From assembly GCA_022839995.1 (NCBI GenBank), contig JALHIN010000003.1, positions 41,304 through 105,303 of the forward strand: a DNA stretch of 64,000 bases. Reading direction: 5' to 3'. The notes under the pieces were generated by a model that saw nothing but the letters and a program-made list of their open reading frames with translations, was not told where the DNA came from and searched no databases. This DNA is from 79-D21 sp022839995. Lineage in GTDB: Bacteria > Synergistota > Synergistia > Synergistales > 79-D21. Positions 57,609 through 64,000 of the stretch are shown one piece after another. Position 1 is the stretch's first letter; each line of letters opens with the position of its first letter. The position numbers and the translations under genes are program-made.

Positions 57609-59135
57609 CTAGTTGAGCCCCAGCAGGACCGCCCCCACAACTACGACCGAACCGACCGCGAAAAGGAGTCCCTGGAACTTGATCTGGAACTTCGCCCAGG
57701 TCGTCCAGTCCAGCCTCGCCGCGCCCAGGCAGGCCATCAGGACCCCCGAGGTTGGGACGATAAGGTTGGTGAAGCCGTCTCCAAGCTGGAAGGCTAGGAC
57801 GGCTACCTGCCGCGTGACGCCCGCCAGGTCCGCGAGCGGGGCCATGATCGGCATCGTCAAAGCCGCTTGGCCGGAACCGGACACCACGAAGAAGTTGAAA
57901 ACGGACTGAAAAACGTACATGAACCAGGCCGAAACGGCCGGGGTCCACCCCGCGATGGCGTTGCCGATACCGTGGAGGATCGTGTTCATGACCGTCGCAT
58001 CGGTGGGGGAATCACCGCCCAGGATGAGGACGATGCCCTTGGCCATGCCCACCACCATGGCGGCCCCGACCAGGTCCTTCGCCCCGTCCCGGAAGCTGAC
58101 GGCGATGTCGTTCACCGTCATGCCGTTCAGCCTGAAGGCTACCCCGATAAGCCCGCACACAATGCCCATGGTGAAGAATTGCGTCGCGATCTCGGGGATG
58201 TAGTATCCCTTTTCCACCACGCCCCAAATGACCCAGGCGATGCCCGCCACCAGCGTTAGCAGGACCAGGGAATGCCCCGTGCCGAAATGACTTTCCACCG
58301 CCTTGTTTTTCTCCAGGTCCTCGCGGAAGAAGGCATCGGACTTGTAGGAAATGGACCGGGTCGGGTCCGCCTTGATCTTCCTGGCATACAGCCACGTGAA
58401 GACGATGCCGAGGAGGGTGAATCCTGCCCACATGGCAATTCGGAACCCCGAGGCCGACAGGACCGGGATCTGGGAAATCCCCTGGGCGATGGCCACGCTG
58501 AAGGGGTTCATCCAGGAGGTCGCAAAGCCGATCTGCGTCGCCACGTAGCTGACGAACAGAGCCGTGACAGAGTCGTACCCCATGGCGACGAACAGCGGGC
58601 AGAGGATCAAGACGAAGGGGATGGCCTCCTCGCCCATGCCGAACACCGCGCCGCCGAGGGAGAAGAGGACGAAGAGGATCGGGATGATGGCCACTTCCAT
58701 CCCGCTGGCCCGGGAGATCATCTTCAAAAGCCCCGACTCCACCGCCCCCGTCCTCAGGATGATGCCGAAAGCCCCGCCGATGACCAGGATGAAGGCCATG
58801 ACGCCGATGGCCGAGCCCCACTTGCTCCCCGAGACAAAGCCCTCGAAAACGTAGTTCAGGATGCCCATGTCCCCGTTGGGAGCGAAAACGGGCATGCCCT
58901 TCTTCACCGGGTTCCCCTGGTCGTCCGTGGAGATCTTGAAGGTCTCCGGGATGAGGACCGTCCGCGTCTTGGTCTGCTCTCCCATCTTGTAGGAAATCTC
59001 GTGGGTCTGGTAGCTGCCCACGGGGATGAGGTACGTCAACAAAGCCGCAAGCAGGACGACGAAAAAGATGATGATGTAGGTGTCCGGAACTCGTGTCGCC
59101 TTCGGGGCGACGGGTGCCTGGTTCTTTTCTGACAT
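57609..59135 (-). CDS. YfcC-family carrier (C4-dicarboxylate / basic amino acid carrier-like)
   Basis: A 508-residue membrane protein with about twelve helices. VPDTYIIIFFVVLLAALLTYLIPVGSY opens the protein; FGMGEEAIPFVLILCPLFVAMGYD and FVVSGSGQAALTMPIMAPLADLAGV are the twin re-entrant-type motifs of the YfcC/DcuC-like (ion transporter) family. The substrate is unclear within the family. ATG 59135 was preferred over 59264, which runs through the divergent operator. It is divergent from gntR-iadA with a shared palindromic operator, so uptake of an isoaspartyl or acidic dipeptide-related compound is the best guess. Confidence 0.9.
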   Translation of the reverse strand: MSEKNQAPVAPKATRVPDTYIIIFFVVLLAALLTYLIPVGSYQTHEISYKMGEQTKTRTVLIPETFKISTDDQGNPVKKGMPVFAPNGDMGILNYVFEGFVSGSKWGSAIGVMAFILVIGGAFGIILRTGAVESGLLKMISRASGMEVAIIPILFVLFSLGGAVFGMGEEAIPFVLILCPLFVAMGYDSVTALFVSYVATQIGFATSWMNPFSVAIAQGISQIPVLSASGFRIAMWAGFTLLGIVFTWLYARKIKADPTRSISYKSDAFFREDLEKNKAVESHFGTGHSLVLLTLVAGIAWVIWGVVEKGYYIPEIATQFFTMGIVCGLIGVAFRLNGMTVNDIAVSFRDGAKDLVGAAMVVGMAKGIVLILGGDSPTDATVMNTILHGIGNAIAGWTPAVSAWFMYVFQSVFNFFVVSGSGQAALTMPIMAPLADLAGVTRQVAVLAFQLGDGFTNLIVPTSGVLMACLGAARLDWTTWAKFQIKFQGLLFAVGSVVVVGAVLLGLN

Positions 59136-59246
59136 CGTGCCTTCCCCTTTCCTTCGTGGAATTTTTTGATACCCGGCCCAAGTCTTCCCGGCTGCCGGTA
59201 TACTTTGCCTAGGAACCGCGCGGCGCATGCCCGGGAAAAAATCGGC

Positions 59247-59286
59247 TTTACACAACGGATCCATTATAGCATAATGGATCCATTAT
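59247..59286. promoter_or_regulatory. divergent promoters with overlapping GntR-type operators
   Basis: GGATCCATTAT (59257-59267) and ATAATGGATCC (59271-59281) form an 11-bp perfect inverted repeat around AGC, and the second arm is also half of a 16-bp perfect palindrome at 59271-59286. A plus-strand promoter TTTACA (59247-59252), 17 bp, CATAAT (59270-59275) serves gntR. On the minus strand TGCTATAAT is an extended -10 (TATAAT at 59268-59263) for the carrier. Both -10 elements lie inside the repeats, so one regulator could shut off both directions. Confidence 0.85.
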
Positions 59287-59305
59287 TTGGGAAGGGGATG
59301 CGAAA

Positions 59306-60028
59306 TTGAACAGGCCACCGACAGACCGGCCTTTCCAGGCTTTCGAGATCGTCTTCTGGCACGTCCTCGACCTCATGTCCGAGGGAAGGCTCCTTCCCGG
59401 GGACACCCTTTTCGAAACCGCCCTCTCGCAAGAGCTGGGCCTGAGCCGGACGCCGGTCCGGGAAGCCCTGGCCCGCCTCGTGGCGGAAGGCTTGCTGGAA
59501 AACCCTGCGGGAACGAGGGGATACCGTGTCCCCGAGCTTTCGCTGGAGGACATGCAGCAGGTGTTCCAGGCCAGGGAAATCCTCGAATCCAGTGCTGCGG
59601 CCCTCGCTGCGGAAAGAGCCCGCAAGGTCGAGGTGGAAGAGCTGGAGGCCATCCACAAGCGCGAAGTCCTCTTCTCGGAACAGCAGGACCGGAAGGGCTA
59701 CTGCCAGGCCAACGTGGATTTCCACTTCGCGGTGGTGCGAATCGGGGGCAATCGGTACATCGAGCGGGCCTTCCGGCCGGTTTTCTGGAGAAGCACCCTT
59801 TACGTGAATTACCTGGCCGAGTTCCATCCGGCAAGCGACGAGGAACTCAAGGCCGAGAGCGGCCACAACTCCCCGGCGGAACATGCCGCCCTGATCCGGG
59901 CCATCGCCAGGCGGGCCCCCAAAGCCGCGGCGAAAGCCGCCGCCGATCACCTGCGCTCGACCCGCGCCTTCCGGATCCTGCTGGACACGGAGCGGGCCCG
60001 TCACATCTTCGGGAGAAGCAAACGCTGA
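59306..60028 (+). CDS. GntR-family regulator (FadR subfamily, FCD domain)
   Basis: A 240-residue regulator. The winged helix (residues 10-75) includes TALSQELGLSRTPVREALARLVAEGLL. The C-terminal FCD domain (about 85-225) has QARELES-like QAREILESSAAALAAERA, DFHFAVVRIGGNRYIERAF and AEHAALIRAI, with the Asp/His metal-site residues expected of FCD proteins. TTG 59306 has AAGGGG upstream. It is the first gene before iadA and probably binds the palindromes at 59257-59286, releasing on a carboxylate-containing effector. Confidence 0.92.
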   Translation: MNRPPTDRPFQAFEIVFWHVLDLMSEGRLLPGDTLFETALSQELGLSRTPVREALARLVAEGLLENPAGTRGYRVPELSLEDMQQVFQAREILESSAAALAAERARKVEVEELEAIHKREVLFSEQQDRKGYCQANVDFHFAVVRIGGNRYIERAFRPVFWRSTLYVNYLAEFHPASDEELKAESGHNSPAEHAALIRAIARRAPKAAAKAAADHLRSTRAFRILLDTERARHIFGRSKR

Positions 60029-60057
60029 GGCTTTTGCCGACCCATTGGAGGGATTCC

Positions 60058-61242
60058 ATGTTCCTGCTGGTCGAAAACGCGCACCTTTACGCCCCCGAAA
60101 ATACCGGAACCCGCGATGTCCTCGCGGCGGGGGAACGGATCGCCTGGATCGGAAACGACTTCCCGGCAAAAGAATCCCTTCCCGGGCTTGAAGTTCTCGA
60201 TGGAACCGGATGCCTGCTTCTCCCGGGTTTCATCGACAACCACGTCCACATCATCGGGGGCGGCGGCGAAGGAAGTTACCGAACCCGGACTCCCGAGATC
60301 TCCCTGACGGACCTCACGGCGGCGGGCGTCACCTCGGTGGTCGGCGTACTCGGCACCGATGCCGTCACCCGGCACACCGCGAGCCTCGTCGCCAAGGCTC
60401 GTGCCCTGGAAGAGGAGGGGATCTCCGCCTGGGCAATGCTCGGTTCCTACCAGCTCCCGGTCCGGACCCTAACGGGAAACATCCAGGACGACATCGTCCT
60501 GGTTGACAGGCTCATCGGCGTTGGGGAGGTGGCCCTCTCGGACCACCGGTCCTCCCAGCCGGTCAAGGACGAGATCGCCCGGATCGCCGCGGCGGCACGT
60601 GTCGCGGGCATGCTGTCGGGCAAGGGGGGCATCGTGAACGTCCATATGGGGGACGGGAAGAGGGGGCTTTCCATGCTGAAGGCCGTCGCGGCGGAAACCG
60701 AACTGTCCCTGGCGCAGTTTCTCCCCACCCACGTGAACCGAAACCCCGAGCTGTTCGCGGAGGCAATCGAATACGCGGCCGCGGGGGGGCATGTGGACCT
60801 CACCACCAGCACGACGCCGGTCTTCCTGGCCGAGGGAGAGGTCAAGTGCAGCATCGGCCTGAAACGCCTCCTGGAGGCGGGAGTTCCTGCAAGCCGCGTT
60901 TCCTTCAGCTCCGACGGGCAGGGAAGCATGCCCGACTTCGACGAGAACGGCCGCTTCAAGGGCCTGACCATCGGCCGGTGCGCTTCCCTCTGGCCCGAGG
61001 TCGTGGACGCCGTAAGGGAAGAGGGCATCCCGCTGGAAACCGCGCTGCAGGTGATCACCTCCTCGCCGGCGGACCACTACCGCCTGCCCCGCAAGGGACA
61101 CGTCGCCCCGGGGATGGACGCGGATCTCGTTTTGGTGGAGAAGGAGAGCCTCGCTATCCGGACCGTCGTCGCCCGCGGCCGCGTCATGGTGAAAGACGGG
61201 AAACCCGTCGTTTTCGGGACGTTCGAGAAAAACGGGAAATAG
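60058..61242 (+). CDS. iadA: beta-aspartyl (isoaspartyl) dipeptidase
   Basis: A 394-residue amidohydrolase, close to the 390 of E. coli IadA. The metal ligands are FIDNHVHIIGG (HxH), the His of VNVHMGDGKRGL, LPTHVNRN, and the Asp in SFSSDGQGSMPDFDE. At the bridging position E. coli has a carboxylated Lys (GVKCAISDHRS); here the aligned residue is Glu (GEVALSDHRSSQP). It removes isoaspartyl dipeptides from damaged proteins or diet peptides. ATG 60058, after GGAGGG, is 29 bp behind gntR. Longer in-frame extensions cross gntR and are rejected. Confidence 0.94.
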   Translation: MFLLVENAHLYAPENTGTRDVLAAGERIAWIGNDFPAKESLPGLEVLDGTGCLLLPGFIDNHVHIIGGGGEGSYRTRTPEISLTDLTAAGVTSVVGVLGTDAVTRHTASLVAKARALEEEGISAWAMLGSYQLPVRTLTGNIQDDIVLVDRLIGVGEVALSDHRSSQPVKDEIARIAAAARVAGMLSGKGGIVNVHMGDGKRGLSMLKAVAAETELSLAQFLPTHVNRNPELFAEAIEYAAAGGHVDLTTSTTPVFLAEGEVKCSIGLKRLLEAGVPASRVSFSSDGQGSMPDFDENGRFKGLTIGRCASLWPEVVDAVREEGIPLETALQVITSSPADHYRLPRKGHVAPGMDADLVLVEKESLAIRTVVARGRVMVKDGKPVVFGTFEKNGK

Positions 61243-61259
61243 GCGGGCGGTTTTTGCGC

Positions 61260-61288
61260 TTGACAATAGGTCCCAAACGATTTAATGT
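61260..61288 (+). promoter_or_regulatory. promoter of the ykvI-type transporter
   Basis: TTGACA at 61260-61265 and TAATGT at 61283-61288 are 17 bp apart. The leader RNA from about 61295 to 61601 carries the aromatic leader peptide and attenuator. Confidence 0.72.
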
Positions 61289-61340
61289 TTGCTGCAACTT
61301 TAGCAGCTCCGCGATTTGAAAATGCAGGGAGGTGAGACCC

Positions 61341-61433
61341 GTGGGAAGCGCTTTTTCTAGAAAAACCGACGCCAACTGGTTTTATTATCCTGGCAACCCC
61401 GGCGGGTCCCCTCCTGCGACCGGCGGCCGGTAG
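61341..61433 (+). CDS. aromatic leader peptide of the ykvI-type transporter
   Basis: GTG 61341, just after GGGAGGTGA, encodes 30 residues ending at TAG 61431. The middle reads ANWFYYPGN: Trp, Phe, Tyr, Tyr as four consecutive codons (61377-61388). No other aromatic except one early Phe occurs. The peptide ends 20 nt before a strong terminator (61454-61489). AAAACC and GGTTTT around the aromatic codons can form a small hairpin that a stalled ribosome would open. This layout matches ribosome-mediated attenuation and parallels the aro leader at 12800. Confidence 0.8.
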   Translation: MGSAFSRKTDANWFYYPGNPGGSPPATGGR

Positions 61434-61453
61434 CCGCTTGCACGCAGAGAACC

Positions 61454-61489
61454 ACGGGCCCCGCCGAAAGAGAGGCGGGGCCCGTTTTT
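61454..61489 (+). terminator. attenuator terminator before the ykvI-type gene
   Basis: ACGGGCCCCGCC (61454-61465) pairs perfectly with GGCGGGGCCCGT (61474-61485), 12 bp, followed by TTTTT. GGCGGGTCCC at 61401-61410, inside the leader peptide gene and 12 nt after the aromatic codons, can pair with 61456-61465 with one mismatch and would serve as antiterminator. Confidence 0.87.
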
Positions 61490-61601
61490 CATATAGCGGA
61501 CCGGGGGAAAACCGAGCCAGCGGATTTTCAGAGCAGCCGGGTTCGGGATAAGGTGAGCCTGCACGAGAAGAGACGGATCAACAGGAGGGGAGGATCAAGC
61601 A

Positions 61602-62735
61602 ATGGCAGAGGAAAAGAAAAAGAGTATCCTGACTTTTTTCATGGAGTACGGCTGGTACAAGAAGTACCTGCTGCCCGGCTTCATCGCGCAGTCGGTTTTG
61701 ATCGCAGGCGGATACGGCACCGGGCGGGAGCTCGTCGAATATTTTGTCCAGTACGGACCCACCGGCGGCCTCTGGGGCATGGGGCTGACCACGGTGCTCT
61801 GGATCGCCCTGTTCGCCCTTAGCTTCGAGTTCGCCCGGGCCTTCAAGGCCTACGACTACCGCTCGTTCTTCCAGAACCTGATCGGACCGGCCTGGGTTGT
61901 CTACGAGATCGCCTTCATCGTCCTCCTGTTCCTCATCATGGGGGTCGTGGGAGCCGCGTCCGGCAGCATCCTGAAAGACACCTTGGGCGTTCCGAAGCTC
62001 GTCGGGTCGGGGCTGTTCCTGGTCTGCGTCGCCTACCTGACCTACAGCGGCAGCAAGGCGATCGAGGTGGCTCTGTCCTGGTGGTCCTACCTTCTCTACG
62101 CCGTCTACATCGTTTTCCTTTACATCGGCCTCACCCAGTTCGGGGATGCCATCTCCGCCAACTTCTCGGCCCACATCGTAAAGCCCGGCTGGCAAATGGG
62201 CGGCTTCAAGTACGCCTTCTACAATATCGCGGTCACGACGACGGTGCTCTTCTCCCTGAATTACCTTGAAACCCGCAAGGAAGCCATTCTCTCGGGCATC
62301 TGCGCTGCGATCATCTGCATCGCCCCGGCGTTCTTCTTCTATGTCGTCACGACCGGTTTTTACCCGGACGTCCTCGGCATGGAGGTCCCGGCCAATGCCA
62401 TCATTGGGAAGATGGGGTCCAGGCTTCTCCTGGTCGCCTGGCTCATCGTCCTTTTCGGCACCATGATCGAGACCGGGGTCGGATTCTTCCACTCCATCAA
62501 CGAACGCATCAACTCCGCCCTCGTGGCGAAGGGGAGGCCGGGGCTAAGCAATACTGCGCGTGGGGCGGTCGGGGCCCTTTTGGCCCTCATCGGCCTGGGG
62601 ATTTCCAACTTTGGTCTCATCGGCCTGATCGCCAAGGGCTACGGCACGATCAGCTGGGTGTTCTTCATCCTGCAGGGTGTGGCCCTCTTCACGATCGGCC
62701 TCTACAAACTCCGCAAGCTGGACAAGGCCGCCTAG
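61602..62735 (+). CDS. YkvI-family membrane transporter, predicted aromatic amino acid carrier
   Basis: A 377-residue membrane protein with about ten helices, resembling uncharacterised YkvI-type proteins of the LeuT/APC fold. FIAQSVLIAGGYGTGRELVEYF, with its unwound Gly-rich TM1-like segment, and LIVLFGTMIETGVGFFHSINERIN are the most distinctive stretches. AGGAGGGGAGG precedes ATG 61602. No metabolic genes share its transcript. The only functional clue is the attenuator leader with Trp-Phe-Tyr-Tyr codons, which predicts induction when aromatic aminoacyl-tRNAs run low, hence import of aromatic amino acids, peptides or precursors. The assignment is a prediction; the family itself has no proven substrate known to me. 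Confidence 0.82.
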   Translation: MAEEKKKSILTFFMEYGWYKKYLLPGFIAQSVLIAGGYGTGRELVEYFVQYGPTGGLWGMGLTTVLWIALFALSFEFARAFKAYDYRSFFQNLIGPAWVVYEIAFIVLLFLIMGVVGAASGSILKDTLGVPKLVGSGLFLVCVAYLTYSGSKAIEVALSWWSYLLYAVYIVFLYIGLTQFGDAISANFSAHIVKPGWQMGGFKYAFYNIAVTTTVLFSLNYLETRKEAILSGICAAIICIAPAFFFYVVTTGFYPDVLGMEVPANAIIGKMGSRLLLVAWLIVLFGTMIETGVGFFHSINERINSALVAKGRPGLSNTARGAVGALLALIGLGISNFGLIGLIAKGYGTISWVFFILQGVALFTIGLYKLRKLDKAA

Positions 62736-62738
62736 GAC

Positions 62739-62780
62739 AAAGGGGCCCTTCCCGCATCCCGGGAAGAGCCCCTTTCTTTT
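62739..62780 (+). terminator. terminator after the ykvI-type gene
   Basis: AAAGGGGC (62739-62746) pairs with GCCCCTTT (62768-62775), with an inner CTTCCC/GGGAAG stem, then CTTTT. It lies between convergent genes. Confidence 0.85.
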
Positions 62781-62787
62781 CATCGCC

Positions 62788-63888
62788 TCAGGCTCTTTCG
62801 ATTCGCTCGAGGAACGCTTCCAGCTTTGCCGGGGACGGCACGCGGAGGCGGACCGACCGGTCGTCCATGCCGAAATAGCCGCTTCCCCCTTCGCAGGAAA
62901 TCCCCGCCGCTGCTAAGCGCTGGACCAGGCTCCCCGACTCCTGGGAGAGGAGGAAGATCGGGACCCGCCCGTCCGTTTCCGCCACGGACCACCCCGGCCT
63001 GCGGCGGACCGCTTCCAGGACGCGCGTCTTGGCCGCCCGGACGTAGGCTCGCGTTTCCTCCAGGAAGGACCCCTCTTTCAGGATTTCCAGGGCCGCGCAC
63101 ACGTCCAGCGCCCCGATCACGAACGGGGGCTGGACCTTCCGGAACAGGTCGGCCAGCTCGGGATCCCGGCTCACGGCGAAACCGACGCGGATCCCCGCTC
63201 CGCCCAGCCCCTTGGAAAACGAGCGGCAGGTGACGATGTTCGGGAAATCCAGCACCGCTGCGGATTCCCCGTCCGGGAGGAAGTCCCCGTAAGCCTCGTC
63301 GGAAATTACCCATGTGCCCGTTTCCATCGCCTTTCTTGCCAGGCGGGCGACCTCCTCCAGCGGAAGCACCTGCCCGGTGGGATTGTGGGGGCGGTCCAGG
63401 TACAGGACCTCCGGCTTCTTCCCGAGCGCTTCCAGGATACGGCCCGTTTCGATCCCGTAGCGCGGGGCCTCCAGCGGGACCGGGTCGTAGGACGCCCCGT
63501 TGTACAGGGCCTGGAGGACCGGATCGGTAAACTGGGGGGAGACCCCCGACATCACCGAGCCAGGGCGGAGAAGGATCCGCACGAGGGTGACCAGCACCCC
63601 GATCGAACCGCCCCCGACCAGCACCTGCCGTGGGGTAACGCCCCAGCCGGCGTGGGCCGAGGCGATCGCCGCCTTCAGGTCTTCCGGCTCGGGGGCCGGG
63701 TAATCGCAGAGGTTGCAGGAACACCCCCCTTCCAGGAAACGGCACAGGACCTTAGGCATGCCTAGGGGATTCGTCCCCAACCCGCAGTCGACGACCTCCA
63801 GCCCGTCAGGGTAGGCGACCGGTTCCGCCGCCGCGTACCCCTGCTGCCCGATCTCGAAAATCTCCCTGGGAAGCCTTCCTTGCCACAC
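62788..63888 (-). CDS. HisC/CobD-like class I/II aminotransferase
   Basis: A 366-residue fold-type I PLP enzyme. GGGSIGVLVTLVRILL is the PLP phosphate region, YLDRPHNPTGQVLP carries the Asn-Pro-x-Gly motif, ISDEAYGDFL the Asp-x-x-Tyr, and CRSFSKGLGGAGIRVGF the PLP Lys and phosphate Arg. The compact N-terminus and LGTNPLGMP start resemble histidinol-phosphate and threonine-phosphate-type enzymes. HisC-like enzymes also often transaminate aromatic 2-oxo acids, which would suit its place next to the aromatic-controlled transporter, but it is convergent with that gene. It starts at GTG 63888 with AGGAGGG upstream. Confidence 0.88.
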   Translation of the reverse strand: MWQGRLPREIFEIGQQGYAAAEPVAYPDGLEVVDCGLGTNPLGMPKVLCRFLEGGCSCNLCDYPAPEPEDLKAAIASAHAGWGVTPRQVLVGGGSIGVLVTLVRILLRPGSVMSGVSPQFTDPVLQALYNGASYDPVPLEAPRYGIETGRILEALGKKPEVLYLDRPHNPTGQVLPLEEVARLARKAMETGTWVISDEAYGDFLPDGESAAVLDFPNIVTCRSFSKGLGGAGIRVGFAVSRDPELADLFRKVQPPFVIGALDVCAALEILKEGSFLEETRAYVRAAKTRVLEAVRRRPGWSVAETDGRVPIFLLSQESGSLVQRLAAAGISCEGGSGYFGMDDRSVRLRVPSPAKLEAFLERIERA

Positions 63889-63981
63889 CTCAATCCCTCC
63901 TGGGGTCTACCATTACAAAAACGAGTAGTGGCGGACCTCTGTGGTTAAGATTTATGATACTAGAAGACGGAGGTGTGGCTC

Positions 63982-64000
63982 ATGGGGTCCGTAGTCCGGC
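63982..64000 (+). CDS. start of a gene cut by the window edge
   Basis: ATG 63982 follows GGAGGTG at 8 nt and reads MGSVVR to the edge. TATGAT at 63953-63958 could be its -10. Six residues allow no identification. Confidence 0.4.

Noticed and set aside
59257..59286. Repeated GGATCC sites seen as possible cloning or mobile-element scars
   Set aside because: They are explained by an operator palindrome covering divergent promoters; no transposase, target duplication or composition shift is nearby.
1..64000. CRISPR arrays, tRNA or rRNA genes, insertion sequences
   Set aside because: No regularly spaced repeats, no cloverleaf with a T-arm GTTCGA-type consensus, and no transposase-like product were seen.

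Overview
The window looks like chromosomal DNA from a GC-rich, double-membraned, probably anaerobic amino-acid-fermenting bacterium. The mix of TolC/RND efflux, Spy-type periplasmic proteins, an aldehyde:ferredoxin oxidoreductase with its radical-SAM partner, FmdE, isoaspartyl dipeptidase, a YfcC-type carrier and many GTG/TTG starts suits the phylum Synergistota. That placement is an inference from gene content, not from a phylogenetic marker. No rRNA, tRNA, CRISPR array, insertion sequence or prophage was seen.

Layout. 1-4665: a truncated TolC gene (minus) diverges from a CpxR/CpxA-like two-component system and a CapA-family gene. 4716-11533: a complete trpEGDCFBA operon behind a consensus promoter and a WWW leader peptide; it runs convergently into pheA (minus), overlapping it by 19 bp. 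12724-20320: an aromatic operon (DAHP synthase, tyrA, aroA, aroE, aroC, fused aroKB, aroQ) behind an attenuator whose leader peptide carries Tyr, Phe and Trp codons. 20418-25812: a TPP-riboswitch thiamine salvage operon (thiD, thiM, thiE, an ABC transporter, thiW). 25855-30874 (minus): two Spy/CpxP-like proteins, an AOR-family oxidoreductase and a SPASM radical-SAM protein. 31227-33811: a PAS-GGDEF protein and an unusual IlvD/Edd-family dehydratase. 33857-45074 (minus): a TetR-controlled efflux operon with two RND pumps, TolC, an adaptor, a MATE pump and a decayed second MATE copy. 45279-51071: a third Spy-like protein, then icd and acn, then a YczE-like protein and an Asp/Glu racemase-type gene. 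51086-57524: PhzF, a MocR regulator, UspA, a class II amidotransferase, an ornithine-cyclodeaminase homologue, a YheO/DauR-type regulator and FmdE. 57609-63888: a YfcC carrier divergent from a GntR-iadA pair, then a YkvI-family transporter behind its own aromatic attenuator, and a HisC-like aminotransferase.

Two regulatory themes tie the window together. First, three separate leader-peptide attenuators (trp at 4780, aro at 12800, ykvI at 61341) appear to sense Trp alone or mixed Trp/Phe/Tyr supply; the third predicts that the uncharacterised YkvI-type protein moves aromatic compounds. Second, GTAAA-N5-GTAAA-type direct repeats, the form of the enterobacterial CpxR box, lie upstream of cpxR/tolC and of two of the three Spy/CpxP-like genes (one of them with CTAAA half-sites), suggesting an envelope-stress regulon in a lineage far from enterobacteria.
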